This document shows, piece by piece, positions 14,509 through 27,830 of a stretch of 64,000 nucleotides of DNA (within the stretch, counting starts at the first letter, position 1; every line of letters starts with the position of its first letter). The position numbers were made by a program, and so were the translations under genes. The DNA is from Spirodela intermedia (taxonomy: Eukaryota > Streptophyta > Magnoliopsida > Alismatales > Araceae): assembly GCA_902729315.2 (NCBI GenBank), contig LR746272.1, positions 6,511,827 through 6,575,826 on the forward strand. Reading direction: 5' to 3'. The notes beneath the pieces are model-generated. The model ran no database searches and was not told the DNA's origin. It worked only from the letters and a program-made list of their open reading frames with translations.

Positions 14509-17500
14509 ATGGCTGCCGCTCTCCTCCGATGTACAGCGGCTTGTTCTCCTCCTCATCTTCGGGCCTCTAAGCTCCCTTCCAGGGGCCATGGGCGGGCAAT
14601 GGCGGTCTTGGAGGAAGCTCGGCAGCTGCGGCTGCAGTATGATCTCCAGAAGGGGCAGTCCCGATTCTTCCACCGGCTCCCCTCGGGGCTGGGCATGGAG
14701 GTCATATTCCAGAAGGGGGCTGGCGGGGTGGCTGGCCAGGAAGCGCCGGCATACTCTGGTAGCGGCAGAAAGCCGCCCTTGGTCTTTGTCCATGGTAGCT
14801 TCCACGCTGCCTGGTGCTGGGCCGAACACTGGTTGCCTTTCTTCTCGGGCGCCAGCTACGATTGCTACGCCGTCAGCCTACTGGGTCAGGTAAGCTTCAG
14901 ATGTCTCATACATTAGTTTCTGTTTTTTTTTTCTTCGGTCTCTTCTGATGGCGCCGTGTCGTTCTTGTGTGATTCTCATGATAGTGATTCGTCTTTGGTT
15001 CTAATGATATATTGTCAGCGAACTTCCCTTCTGCAATACTCTGATATTGATTGTCACCCGAGCATTGATATTTTTGTGTGGGCCTGTGTGGAAGGAGAGA
15101 ATCCATGACCCTGAGGCTTAGTTCGGTGTGGAGATGGAGAACTTTTTAACGGGAATGAGCATTTTGATACTGTAGATCCAAATTCCTTGGGAAAAAGAGG
15201 GCCATTCCGTTCGGCTGAAAGGGAGAGGGGTTGGGGAGCAAAATTCTACTTGATTTGTAGTTTCGATCTTTACGTTTGCTGTTCAAGTGCCCGATGTAGA
15301 CGGGCATGGTCATCGAGGAGGGTCTTTTCTTTGTGTGGAAAGGTGACGTCACATATGGCCAGAAAGATGACATCATGCATTGGCCATTCCACCGTAGAAT
15401 CTTTGTGATGCATGAGGGGAACGGCTGCTCCTACAATGCACAAGGTGAAGATTTGGATGTCACAAGATGTAATATGAGGTATGATCTTGAATTCATGTAG
15501 GCGCTAGGGATGTAGGGGAGGAGAGGTGTTTTCCAAGCGTTGGGGCCTCACTCGTGACGAATCCAGGAAGATCTTGGTCTCACTGGTTTCATTCTTCCTC
15601 TATTTTTTACTCATGGAAAGGGAAGACAAGATTGAGAATGGATAAGACAGCGATAATAAAGGCAGATGAGGAACGCTAGGTTTATATATAACAGTGGGAA
15701 GAATTGGCCCATCTAACTCAAAATCAATTGATAAATTATAGAGATGATCTGAGTATTTAAAGCCTTCTTTTGGCCTGTCTGTGGCGCTTTGGTGCACAAG
15801 CAAAGCAGGCGTCACCACCATGAGAAGACAAGCCCATTACTAAAGGCCTCGCTGATTTTCTGGTAGAAAAGTCAACTGCTTTCTTTCACATTCAATGGAC
15901 TGTGATTTCTCTTGCTTTCCCTCATTTGGTTGTCAAGGTAGGTAGCTTCTGAGATTTTCTGGGAAAGGGTAAGCAGAACAGAAGTGTGCCATATACATTT
16001 GCGTGTCTTTGGTGGAACTGAGGAACTATCATTGATAATATGAAGACATAAGCCATATATTTAAGCACTCTTTGTAACCTTTCCTTTAATGATTAAGTAT
16101 TCAGGATGAAAGTTGAGCTTGTGCAAGACGTATGCCCATCAACTATATTCCCTCTAATTTACCTGTAGAGGCATTGTACAATGTTTTCTTTCTTCTCAGT
16201 TGGCTGTTAACTACAAATGCCCTTCTCCTTTCTGACGGATGTGAAATTTTCACCTTACAACAACAAATACGTACTAACTTTCTCTGCGAGTGCCTTAAAA
16301 TTTTTCCAAATGTTTTGGGCGTTTGGAAGGCAGTACCTGTAGAGCCATATACTTTTTTTTTTTTTTAAATGATATCTACTTTTCAAATTTAGATTGAACT
16401 TCATTTTCTTTTGTGTCATAATATTCTGGCTCACTGAATTTTTGAAAATGGTTTACAATTTTCCCTCCCTTTTCTGTGGAGGGATAATTCCATGTTATTA
16501 GACGAGCTAATTTTATATTATTTCGAATTTTTAGCTTTCATGTATCTGCTTTTCTGTTTCTTCCGCATGCAATTTATAGATTGCCATGTGCACATTTGTT
16601 ACAGCATGTGCAATAGAATGTTATCCAGTATCAGCGATCATTGCCTGAAAGATGAAGTCCTGTCGATGAGTTGGTCTTTTGACTTTCTAAACTGATTCAT
16701 TTGGCGTAGGGTGAAAGTGATTTGCCCATGGATGCCATAGCTGGAAGTCTTCAGGTACTTATCTAATGAAGTTTCTTTGGTTAGAAAAAAGCAGATCACC
16801 TATAGATTTTAGTAGTGAGTGCTTGAAGTCTATTATCTGCTTTGGTTGCATCAGCTTCGCTTGCCTGCCTTGCTCATTCACATTGCTGGTAACTTTGTAG
16901 TAGACTCATACGAGCGACTTAGCTGACTTCATCCGGAAGGAACTCGAGATACCACCAGTGCTGGTTGGCCATTCATTCGGTGGACTCATTGTTCAGTCTT
17001 ACATATCACATGCGGGAGCTGCTTCTTCAGTCTCTCATGCATCTGAATCAGGTGGGTCCACAATTCTTAGCATCTGCAGTGAACTGAAGCTACTGAATCT
17101 GCGGATTTTTTCCATCCCATTATTCAACAAAGCTATTTTTCTGATGACTTCTTTCGATTCTATTAACATGTTTTTAATTAGAGGACATTGCTGACAATCG
17201 CTGGACTTCCACATGCAGTAGAGCTTTTTTTAGAGCCTGGCCTTGCCACCAGAAGCTATTGACATGATGACGCTGGAGTTCCAGATTTTTTTCAGGAATG
17301 ATGATGTTGAACACTCCCTTTTGTGCAGTCAGAAAAGATTCACGAGCGATGCTTGCAGGAGCTGTTCTTCTGTGCTCTGTACCTCCTTCAGGAAACAGGT
17401 GGATAATCGAGATCCCTTTTCTGACTTTTTTGCTGTTGCAGAGTCTTATGAGTGCAATATATTGCCTCTGAGAGAAATGTTTCTTGATTCTAGTGGGTTA

Positions 17501-19957
17501 GTTTGGCGGTATCTCTTGTCAAATCCAGTTGCTGCCTTCAAGGTACTAAATACGTCCTTTCTACGGACTAATATTCTCACTCACCGATTGTTGAGGATGA
17601 TTCTATGAGATGCTCCATGCCCACTTCTCTTGTTTCTGTTCATGCTCCTCTTATTCTGAACGCCCAAACAGGTCACTCTCAGCCTGGCGGCCAAGGCTTT
17701 TGCGAATTCTTTGCCTCTTTGTAAGGAGACATTCTTCTCGTCGACAATGGATGATGGTGAAGTCCAACGGTCAGTAGTAAACATTTTTTTTGTCTTACTG
17801 CTTTGTTTTTAACCTATGAGGTCGAAGCCTTTTATGGGCTCATCGACCTCCAATCAAAGAAAGCCATATTAAATGTTAAAAGCATTTAATATGGCTACCT
17901 CGTATTGAATGTGGTGAAAGTATTAGATGAGTAAACCTACCTCATATCAAATGTGGTGAAAGGCACTCAATGGGTCCATTAATGTTAATAACCGAATTGC
18001 TGATTCAGAAGGTTTTTCGATAGAATAAAATCTCTAACAATCTGCAAGGAAAGCTTCACAGATTGGTCAAACTCAGAAAGTACAAAGCCCCGATGGGTTG
18101 CTAAAAACTTATAATGAACTTGAGATATTGTTGCCTAGGCAATACCTTGAGGCTCGTGTATCAAGGATATTCCATTTGTAAGATCTAACTTACTTGGAAG
18201 GAATCAAGTTTTGATTTTAGAAGGTTTGTCCATATATGAATATAATGAAATATCTCTAAGGTGACGTCCACAAATGGATCAAACCAGGAAATAAAAAGCA
18301 TGCAAAATAATGTTAACAGAGTGACCGAGTTATTCGTTTTCTTTGAATTTCAGTACAAGGGAAAATACCTTGAAGGAGAAATAATTGAAGGAATCAATTG
18401 AATGGCAGTAAATATTGCCTAAATTTTGGGGAGTGATCTAAAATTTTCTTTTTGTGAGCAGCCACAGGCAGAAAAACCTTGAAGTACGTTTTTCTGCTGC
18501 AGAAAGCTCCATAGGTCTTTCAAAAACGACGAAGAGTATCTAAATATAACCGAAATATATAAAAGAAGAAGACTGTCATACTTCCATGCAGGCATTATGA
18601 GACTGCTAATCGATATGAACTTCAGGTTCGTGATCATTACCTAAAGCCAAATATTGGAAATAAAAAAATATCCCACGTTTTTTAAACCTGCGTTACAAAA
18701 TTAATAGCATTTTAGTGATCTCAGTCGCAGTTTGGCTACGGATAATGTTTACAGAAGGTTAATAATGGAGGAAATACTTCAATAAGATGACATAAGATGA
18801 ATCTGAGCTTGGCAGAATGAAATCAGAGTCAGAAATTTACAAATATTTAGTTTTCTTATTTTAGAAGGATCAAAGTGGTGAAATCATCAAGCGAATTCCA
18901 ATTCGTATGTAACATGTGGATAAAATTTATGATGTTGAGTCAGTTACTTTTAAATGCTTTTTGAGGAGGTTAACTCATTTTCTAAAAAATGACATCATCT
19001 AGTGAATAGTTCAATCTATGGATTTCTCTTTTTTTTCTCTTTTTTTTTCCTCACACGAGTGATTCAATGTGCTTTCTTATCTTCTCTTTCATCCCATCAC
19101 AGTTACCAGAATCTCATGAAACAAAGTTCAAGGGTGCCGCTGTTTGACTTAAGAAAGCTGAACGCATCACTACCTGTGCCCTCTGTACCCCATGGTTTCG
19201 TGGACGTTCTTGTTCTCGGTGCGGGAAGTGATTTCATTGTGGTGAGTCCATGCATTAGTCCTCGCTAATTACTCTAATCTGTAGTTTTCTTTGCTGTTGG
19301 ATCTAAGACAAACAGGAACATATTGCTGTTGTGTTGAGGTAGGTTAGCCTTGAATAGGGTTTCTTCATGCTCTTCTTCTTCTTCTTCTTCTTCTTCCTCT
19401 TCCTCTTAAATCCATCCCTTCATTTTATGGCAAACGGTGGGTTGGCCTTCTGAGATGATTATTTTGATACAGTCATGTATGTTGGAACCTAAGTCGAAGT
19501 CTTCTTATCTAAAGATAATAACGGATCTGCCATTCATTCATTTATCTAATTATTGGTAGGAAACCCAAATTCCTTTTCTTTTCCAATTTCACCGCCCAGT
19601 TGTTTGCTTCAGGATTTCCCTACCATAGGCGCAAAAATATCTTCTTTAAATATCTATCATCAGTATTTGAGTTCTTTAATTGCTGAATCTGTACTCGAAA
19701 AACTTTTTTTTTATGATTTGTTTATGTCTTGAGTTATCTTTCATTATCATCCGAACATGCCTCTGCCTTCAACCCAGGAAACTCTGTGAATTATGCCCGT
19801 GATATTGTTTCAGGATGCGGAAGGCCTCAAAGAGACGGGCATGTTTTATGGCGTAGAGCCTGTCTGCCTGGAGGGTGTGGCCCATGACATGATGCTGGAT
19901 TCTTCATGGGAAAAGGGGGCAGAAGCGATCTTGTGTTGGCTGAAGAACTTAAACTAA
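14509..19957 (+). CDS. Alpha/beta-hydrolase of the methylesterase type, probably plastid-targeted
   Basis: Eight exons: 14509-14889, 16710-16754, 16904-17051, 17329-17398, 17494-17542, 17672-17769, 19103-19241 and 19814-19957; phases agree and the product is 357 residues. The core shows the fold's landmarks: oxyanion region VFVHGSFHAAWCW, nucleophile elbow GHSFGG (Ser166), acid in GAGSDFIVDAEG (Asp307) and base in EGVAHDM (His334). These fit the esterase/hydroxynitrile-lyase-like branch, which hydrolyses small ester substrates; the actual substrate cannot be read from sequence. The first ~80 residues are Ala/Arg/Ser-rich with few acids at the very start, compatible with a plastid transit peptide (inference). 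The ATG at 14509 is chosen because it opens the only frame joined to the HGSFHAAWCW block. Intron 1 (1.8 kb) and intron 6 (1.3 kb) are long; intron 6 holds a hairpin and a short repeat. The gene appears intact. Confidence 0.85.
17862..17896. repeat. Perfect 14-bp inverted repeat, 7-nt loop, in hydrolase intron 6
   Basis: Left arm AGCCATATTAAATG (17862-17875) pairs perfectly with 17883-17896. Next to it, ACCTC-TAT--AATGTGGTGAAAG occurs twice with a 42-bp period (about 17897 and 17939). Confidence 0.85.
19371..19396. repeat. (TCT)n microsatellite in hydrolase intron 7
   Basis: Run of TCT triplets between exons 7 and 8 of the hydrolase gene. Confidence 0.9.
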
Positions 19958-22428
19958 TAAGTGGTGAAGATCTAAATATTCCTTCATTCCAAATTTGGAT
20001 ATAATATTTCTCTTGACTGAAGTGTTTCATTGTTTTTCAATTATGTTGTTTTGAGCCAAGAGGGAGATTGGTTTGGGGAGAGAACAATTCCAAACTTGTT
20101 GTCAGACTTAAATCTCTCTCTCTCTCTCGTTCTTGTCCCTTTTACTTCAAGTTTGGGGTTACTATTCACCTCCATTGTTGGATTTTGAGAGGCTTTGATG
20201 TTTTTTTTGTGGTTATTTTGTTCATTAAATTCAAATCTAAATTGAAAAGGCCAAATGTTCAAGTAATGTTTGAGCTCTGCACACTCGGCTACAGGCTTTG
20301 AGGGGAGGCCTCTCCCTCTCTCTCTGGATTTATTTCTCTCTTTTTAACAACTAATCTATCTAGAAATACATTGATGATCTTTCTTAACTCTCAGCAAAAT
20401 CTCTTCCCTTGTGGATATTATCCATCTATAGTAGAAGCAGATTTATTTTATATATGGAGAAAAAATTATCATAATTTCATGTCAAGGATGCCAATAGTTG
20501 AAGCCCAATGGACTGTCTATTTTTGGGAGGTTTGGCTACTTTATGTTTGTCTACCATTTGACGTCATAGCAATGTCTTAATGATTTTGCATTTAAATAAG
20601 AGAAGTTTAAAGAGATTTTTTTGTATATCAAGGACATGTTCGAAAAATTAAGTTCCTTAAAAAGTAGTCAATCTTCAGAAATCTTCTTGATTATATTGAA
20701 TTATTATAAACACATTCTTATATAAAAAAACTTCTTAGGGTTACCCAACTCAGACAAGTATGCTTGAATATAAATTACAAGATCAAGCAGAAATTTATGA
20801 AAAATAATATACAGATTCAAGGAAAAAATTTGAAATTCATTATAGAATCGTTTTAACATTTTTCATTCGGTTTTATTTCATTTGACATCGATTAATGTAA
20901 TATTTATCATCATTTTAACTTGACTAACATAAAAGGATGACACATGAACATTGCCCAATGATGATCCCTCAACATTAAGATTCAAGAGATAAATTAAAGT
21001 GCAATGAAATTATTTCTTGTGTGAGAAGTAGGACAGCAATTGTGCCATCAATCAGTGTACACATGAGCATTAGTTTTTAAGTGTTGTACATCACTAGAGA
21101 AGTTCCATGGTTTAAGAGAATTTCGTAATACTACTTTTTTAACAAAATTATTCAAGTTTTTGACAAAAATCTTTGGTGGAGTCAAAAGGGGACCCTAATC
21201 ATATTAAATACCGAATGGAAAGTATATCATCCCATCAAGTTTTGTCTCCTTTGCAGCATTTTCTTGAGGCCAATTGACTTCCAATATTTTGTATTTTATT
21301 TTAGGTTACTTGAACATGCTGTCTGATTTTTAAAAGATATATTTTTAGTTTCAACAATTTTAATCAAGCCACCTTTATAGTCAAAATGGTTGCATTTATG
21401 TGGGAGTAAATAATGTTTAATGCAAGTCACAGAATCTTGTGTCTTTTTCCTTCCTTTTTCTTATAACTTGGAAAATTATGAATTCTCAGTAATTGTGAAA
21501 AATTCAAAAAATATTCAAGATTCCCATATTTTCATGGAACTAAGACTTCTCTAATAGCTTCTTGACAAGCTATGAAAATTAGATAACAAATGAGCCATCA
21601 TTCATTGTTGTATAGTTTGTGTGAGTCATGGTTTTTCAATTCACTATGAAAATTGGAAAGGAATCAAAAGCTCTCTAGACAGTAACAAAGATATATATAA
21701 AAATCGAGGCTTATTTAAGAAGTATAAGATTGTGTTGGGAATATGTGACACGTCATAAAAATTTGAGAATAAAAAAGGTTTTATACATCATAAGAATGTG
21801 AGCATTTAACAATGTTGGTGCAGTCTTCCTCTGTAGTCAATCGAAGAGAGATCCGAATGAGTGTATGTATCTCATTTTTTTCAATAAAAGCTATTTATAT
21901 CAAGCGCTCTGAATCCTTAAATTATTAATCAATATCCACTATTAGGAAGCACTTTAAATCCTCACCCATTGACAATATTTACTGAAACAGGGTTTATACG
22001 TTTTATATTTTAGCAGAACACTCATCCAATGTCACTTTTAGGCTCCAAATACTTCAACACCAAATGGCATCAACCAAAAAAAATCCAAAACCTCTACATC
22101 ATTGTTTAATCCAGTTCTGATGCTTGATTTCCTTGAAAGCTTATTTTTATCCTCCATTATCAGTTAGGATCAGACATATTTTGATAGTCCCGATACGATT
22201 TTTGTGAAGTTTTAGTTAGAAGAATGGATGACACCAGTCATACAAGGCCACATCAACCAAGGTATGTTTCATCAGCCACATCATGGCGCAAATACATGCA
22301 TGAATACTTGCTGCACGCCACCTCACCCTTTTTTTTTGACGACAACTGAAAATTAGGAATAACAATTAGCAAACAAAGGAGGTAAGAGGAGAAGGGAGGG
22401 CGAGGGGTCGTTTCTCCCCTCACTTCTG

Positions 22429-22434
<6 letters not shown>

Positions 22435-22461
<27 letters not shown>
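22435..22461. repeat. (CT)n microsatellite within a pyrimidine-rich block
   Basis: A pure CT run followed by about 280 bp of degenerate CT/CCCTCTC-rich sequence to about 22740. Confidence 0.85.
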
Positions 22462-22466
<5 letters not shown>

Positions 22467-25400
22467 CTCATTTCTCTCTCCCATTTTCCCCCCATATCTC
22501 GTCCTCTCACTTCTCTCTCCTGTTTTTCCCCCCTCTCTCTCTTTCTCTCTCTCGTTTTTTCCCTTCACTCCCCCGATTTCCCCGTCACTCTCTCGTTCTC
22601 TCCCTGCCCTCTCCTGTTATCCCCTTCTGTCTCTCGTTGTCTCCCTTCCCTCTCTCATTTTTTCCTTCTCTCTACCATTTTTCCCCTCTCTCTTTCTCTC
22701 CCATCTCTCATTGTCTCCCTTTTCTTTCCTGATCTCTCTTGCTTGGGGCAAGCTTTGGGTGACAAACAGACAAAGTCAAGGCCTGCGATTCCCTTTTACT
22801 TTTTGAAACAATTTTCATTCTTTGCTGGGAGTTTTCACCATTTTGTTTAATTCTTTTTCCTAGGTGACGCGTTGATGAGGAGATTAGACCTTTCCAGCAC
22901 TTTCATTACTTTACTTCCAATTCTTAGTTCATTTCTTTTCCATCTATTTTTTTTCTATCTGGGTGACACGAAGAGATGGCTTCATGATTAGTTTATTTTG
23001 TAGTTTTTAATTGGAGACGTGTTTGCTTTGGGTGATAGGCCCAGGCCCAAATTCATATTTTCATAGATTTTCACCATATGATAAATAGAGTTTAAATCAA
23101 GTTCTTGCTGGAATACTAAACTATATAATATTCTGATGATGAAAAATTAGTTGAAAGAACAATTATAAAAGATCAAATTATGTCAAGTTTAGACCATGCA
23201 AGAAAAGAGATCGAACATGAAATTGTAAGTATATTCTAAAATAACAGCAGTAAAAGTTTAGATGGGAACCTACCAAGTATATTCCCTTTTGTCAAATTAT
23301 CTTTTCCCATTCTACTGTCCCCAAGCTTCTATGTAAGTCTCTCACGTAGGAAATTCATGCAAAAACGCATAGATCATGTTGGCAAGAAAAGCTACACAAA
23401 AGGTATTAATTCAAGGAGAACTATTATAACATTAAAGCTTTTCCTTGAAGTTTAAAATACTTTTCAATTCATAGCCAACAAGTCGACAAGAAGAGGATAT
23501 CAACTTCAAGTTAGCTAACATCATCCTCTTCATTAGAACTCCAAGAAAACTCAAAGTCTACATCATCTTTAGAATACTACCATGATGAAATTATTTCATA
23601 TATGTTATGGGATAAACTTTTGATTGATTTAATTAATCACCTGTGGGATCTGTCTTAATTAATAATTGTTAACCTCCTAGAGTCATAACTCTAGAAAGAA
23701 ATTTCAAAGTAAAATTTATGAAATTTGAGCATGATAATCAATAGTGTACGAGAGAACAATCGTAGTTAATGGAACCTGAGAATAAAGTTATTCATGGATA
23801 GTAGATGTAGATAGTAAACCAAATCATTATACTTCTACTCTTATATTTGTTAAGTTAGAAAGACTTCATGATTCATAGAGACAAGGATAAGGTAGAATTA
23901 CCCAAATATAATGACTAAAAAAGAAACTATAGAACTAGATCAATTAAACCGCTTCTTCTTGATCTCTATGAAGCTAAAATCCAACGGTTTTCACTTCTAT
24001 TTCTCCTTTTGTAAAATACACACTCATATTGGCTGATATAATTATTCTTGACATTTTTCAGCCATCGATCTAATTGAATCTCATGTGAATAAATTTTCTT
24101 TATTGTAGAAGATCTACTCTTTAGATAAATAACATGTAAATCATTGAATAATTGAAGGATTCAACATGACTTGCTAAGACAGTGTGGACAGCTGTTGAGA
24201 TAGAGAAGAATTTTATTTCAATTTCTTTGTCATGTTTAATTCAATAAATTTGAAGAATAGAAATTAACATAGTAGTGTTGATATTCATCCTTGAGATCAA
24301 CTTGGATTCAGAGAATTTTAAGGTTAATTTCCCTTTTTGAATTCAGTTATAAATATTAAGGTTTGGCATCTTTTGCCAACAACGAACAGAGCACATTAGG
24401 TAAGCGAATCACATTAATCTTTGTGAACATGAATCAAAGCCTTAGACACCTCATAAAATAATAATCAACACAGACCCTCTAAGTATCTATGCAATGAAAA
24501 GAAATTTTAAAAAATTATAGCCCTGATTTATTATGAGAGATTTCAAAAGTGGTTATAAATAGAGGTTTTTGAAGTATATTTTTGTTAAATTTTAATTTAC
24601 AAATCTAATTAGTTCGTTTTTATTGGTGGAAAACCTACAAGATCTTTGCCTATCCCATGTGTGTGTTAGAAAAGGAAATTAAATATTATCAACTAAGGAG
24701 AGAAGAAAAGAGGATTATTTCCAGCAGTACCGTATCCATAATAATGTGAGATGTATAAGGAAATGCTTGATTATGTGGGGAGTACTCCAAGTATTATATG
24801 GTGGTTTTTACTTCCTTAAATATTAAGGTGTTAAAAGTTTGGACCTTTTCTCCTAAGTAGGTGTAAGTAAAACTACTGAAGAAGAGATTCAAATTTCTTA
24901 TTATTAGATTTGAGAGCCTTGATTTTAATGTTTCCCATGAATCATAAATCATTATAAATTAAATTACATACTTAAACAAAGACAAGTCTGCATAAGGAAA
25001 AAATGTGATATATTCATGCTTTAGATGGTTGACACATTTTTGGATGTAAGTTGGTGTCACAAGTATAGACATGCATGAACTCATTGGAAAGATAATTAAA
25101 AAGCACTATTAAAAAATGGTGAGTAAAATTTATAATTTAAAATCATTAGGATTTCCCTAAGACTAGTGAAGGTTAATAGAATTAGAATTTAAGGCATAGA
25201 CATGACCCAAAATGGACTATTATCTAGTTGTGTGTGATGAGCATTGATAGCCCAATGTAATGTGTATAAAATAGGTGACTTGGTCCAAAATACAACATGA
25301 GGAAGGATAACTTTAGCCATATATATATCAATTGGATAGGTATCAGCACCATTAGTTACTTCCGTTCTTAAACAATTAGCAAAGAGTTTGTTTTTTGGCA

Positions 25401-27545
25401 ATCACTACATTAGATTTATTACCTTTAATCGATGAGACACTATCATGGCCCTATCACTATTCCATTGTGCCTCTAGTTCATTAGACAACTCATATTAATG
25501 TATTTATTTTAGCTTATTATGCCAATGACAATATTATACAATTATAAGTATTAATATGATACAACTTATCTTGATGACGATTTTTACTATGTGTAGGCTT
25601 AAAGATCTTTTTTTATTATTACTTGAAAATTAATATGATTATAAATCATATTATTGACATGACTTAGTCGTTGTATAATAAATCATGCAAATTTAAAATT
25701 TATAAAACTAGAAAAATACTAATTTTCAGATATTTAGAAGTATTTCTAAATAAATATATCAATTATAATTCAATAAAAATTTTAAAAATAGTGATAATTT
25801 TTCAATCGATCATAGAGATGTAATATAATATCAGATATTTTTTTAGAATTTTCCTCATAGAATATGATTTTCTATGAATTTTATACTAAGAATGAAAATT
25901 AAATATATTTAAAATTCACGAAAAAGAGAAATAAGGATGCATACGTTAGAATGACGTTAGCATCTCATCAAATGTAAATTAGATATAAATAGAGTGCTGC
26001 TTGATGATTCTTACGTAAGTGATTATAGATGATTTAATTAGTCAAATTAAGATATATAAAAGTCAGAAGAATTATAAGTGAATAAATAATAATTTAAAAA
26101 GTTGACATCATACAAATTATGACTGAATGAAATAAATTGAGTTGAAAGTAAGAAAGACAAAGTTCTGACTTTACAATAGCAATTATCAAAATTCTATATG
26201 TTTAGGACGATTTGGACATTCAATATATCTCTTTTTAAAGTCTACAAAGTGATGGTGGAAGTTAAATTAATTAAAAACTAATAAAATAAACCTAACATCA
26301 CAAGGACGATCAGTTGATGATGCATCAGAATTTTGAGTATTTAAAGAGATTTTTGTGTCATGATCATAGTCTCAAAGGTTATCTTTAGACAAAGATGATG
26401 TGAGAAATCTTTAGATATTCTTACGAAATTTAGAGATTAATAAAATAGATCGTCGAATCATTTCCGACGGTTGTCACCTTTGTGACGTTCTAATGGCTGT
26501 TCACCTAACAAAGATGAGTTGGATAAAAGTGGGGCTCATGTTAAGGAGCTTCATCTTCAAGTCCACATAGCAAGAAGAGGCTCTTCATTGCATTTGGTAT
26601 GCTTTGAGAAGGTGACGACTCGTCTCTTAGTAAATCATCTTCTTCCCAATAGTGACTTATTCGTTAATCAATCAAAGATGATTTACTTGATAGATTAGTG
26701 ATCTTTTTATTGCAAATTATTCAATAATTCTAGTAACAATACTTTATAAATCGCATTGATGAGATTTTGGCTGATGATTAAATAATTATGGTGACTTAAT
26801 TCTTCATCAGCAATCTATAGGAAAATTATGATTTAATTAGATAAAAGATATGAGTTTTGGCTCTAGTAAGATTCAAACTCATGCTAGTCACCTACTTCTA
26901 TGAGAGAGAAGAAAATAAATTCTTAAATACCCTTATATAGTGACATCATCATAATACCTTGTTGTTATAAATAAGAGATATTTTTGATATTAATTTATTA
27001 AAAATGTTATGGGAAAGGTTTGATCCAAGTTTAGTCTCACATTAGTACACCAAATTTTAGGATGAATATATAATAATACGAGATTTGAAAATTAATGAGT
27101 TCTTTTCTTACATGTGTACGCCCATTTCTTGCCTCACGCTTGGTTGGCCACTAGTGACATGGAAGGGGAGTGGCGTGCACGTGCCCCCAATCAGTCACTC
27201 TTAGCCACTTGAGCCCCTACTCACGACTTTGTCTGACTACACTTTTGACCTGCTTGTAGGCCCTACTGACTAGTAGGTCCCTCTCTTTTTCTATCTTTTA
27301 TTTTATTTTCTTGTTCTTTATTTATCTCAAAAATAAGATTAGAAAAATTATATAAATTCATATAAAATCACATAATTAACCAAAAACTTACATTAATCAA
27401 CTAAAAAATATTTTTCATAATTTAAGATAAATATAAGTATATTTATCATGAGTTAAGACTAAAACTATATTATTTATTAATTATTAACTCATGACAATGA
27501 AGACTTATCGATATGATTTTATAGAATAAATAAAAAAAATTAATT

Positions 27546-27830
27546 CTTCAAAATGAGATGTTAAAAAATGACATTAACTTAGTATACCTTGTATTTTAAT
27601 GGCTTATATTAAGTTATTATTATGATTTCATATAATAACAAATAAAAAAATAAAAGTCTTTGGGATGAGATGTTATAAAAATGACATTAACTTAGTATAC
27701 CTTGTTTTTTAATGGCCTACATTAAGTTATTATTATGATTTCATATAATGAATAATAATAATAAAAATTCTTCAAGATGAGATGATATACAAATGAAATT
27801 AACTTATTATTATGTCATTTTACCACCCTT
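27546..27830. repeat. 112-bp tandem repeat, about 2.5 copies
   Basis: The block around GAGATGTTA-AAAATGACATTAA recurs at 27555, 27667 and 27779, exactly 112 bp apart each time. The first two copies are nearly identical over their length; the third is partial and more diverged. A weaker related segment may precede it. Confidence 0.85.

Noticed and set aside
14270-14893. 207-codon plus-strand frame
   Set aside because: It overlaps exon 1 of the hydrolase in another frame; the hydrolase frame carries the conserved HGSFHAAWCW motif and splices onward.
23480-23600. Minus-strand acidic peptide resembling a gag tail (EEDDVS)
   Set aside because: Too short and broken by stops; no other gag or pol motif nearby.
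25189-25401. 70-codon minus-strand frame in AT-rich DNA
   Set aside because: The peptide looks non-random but I recognise no family, and no neighbouring exons or domain context support it.
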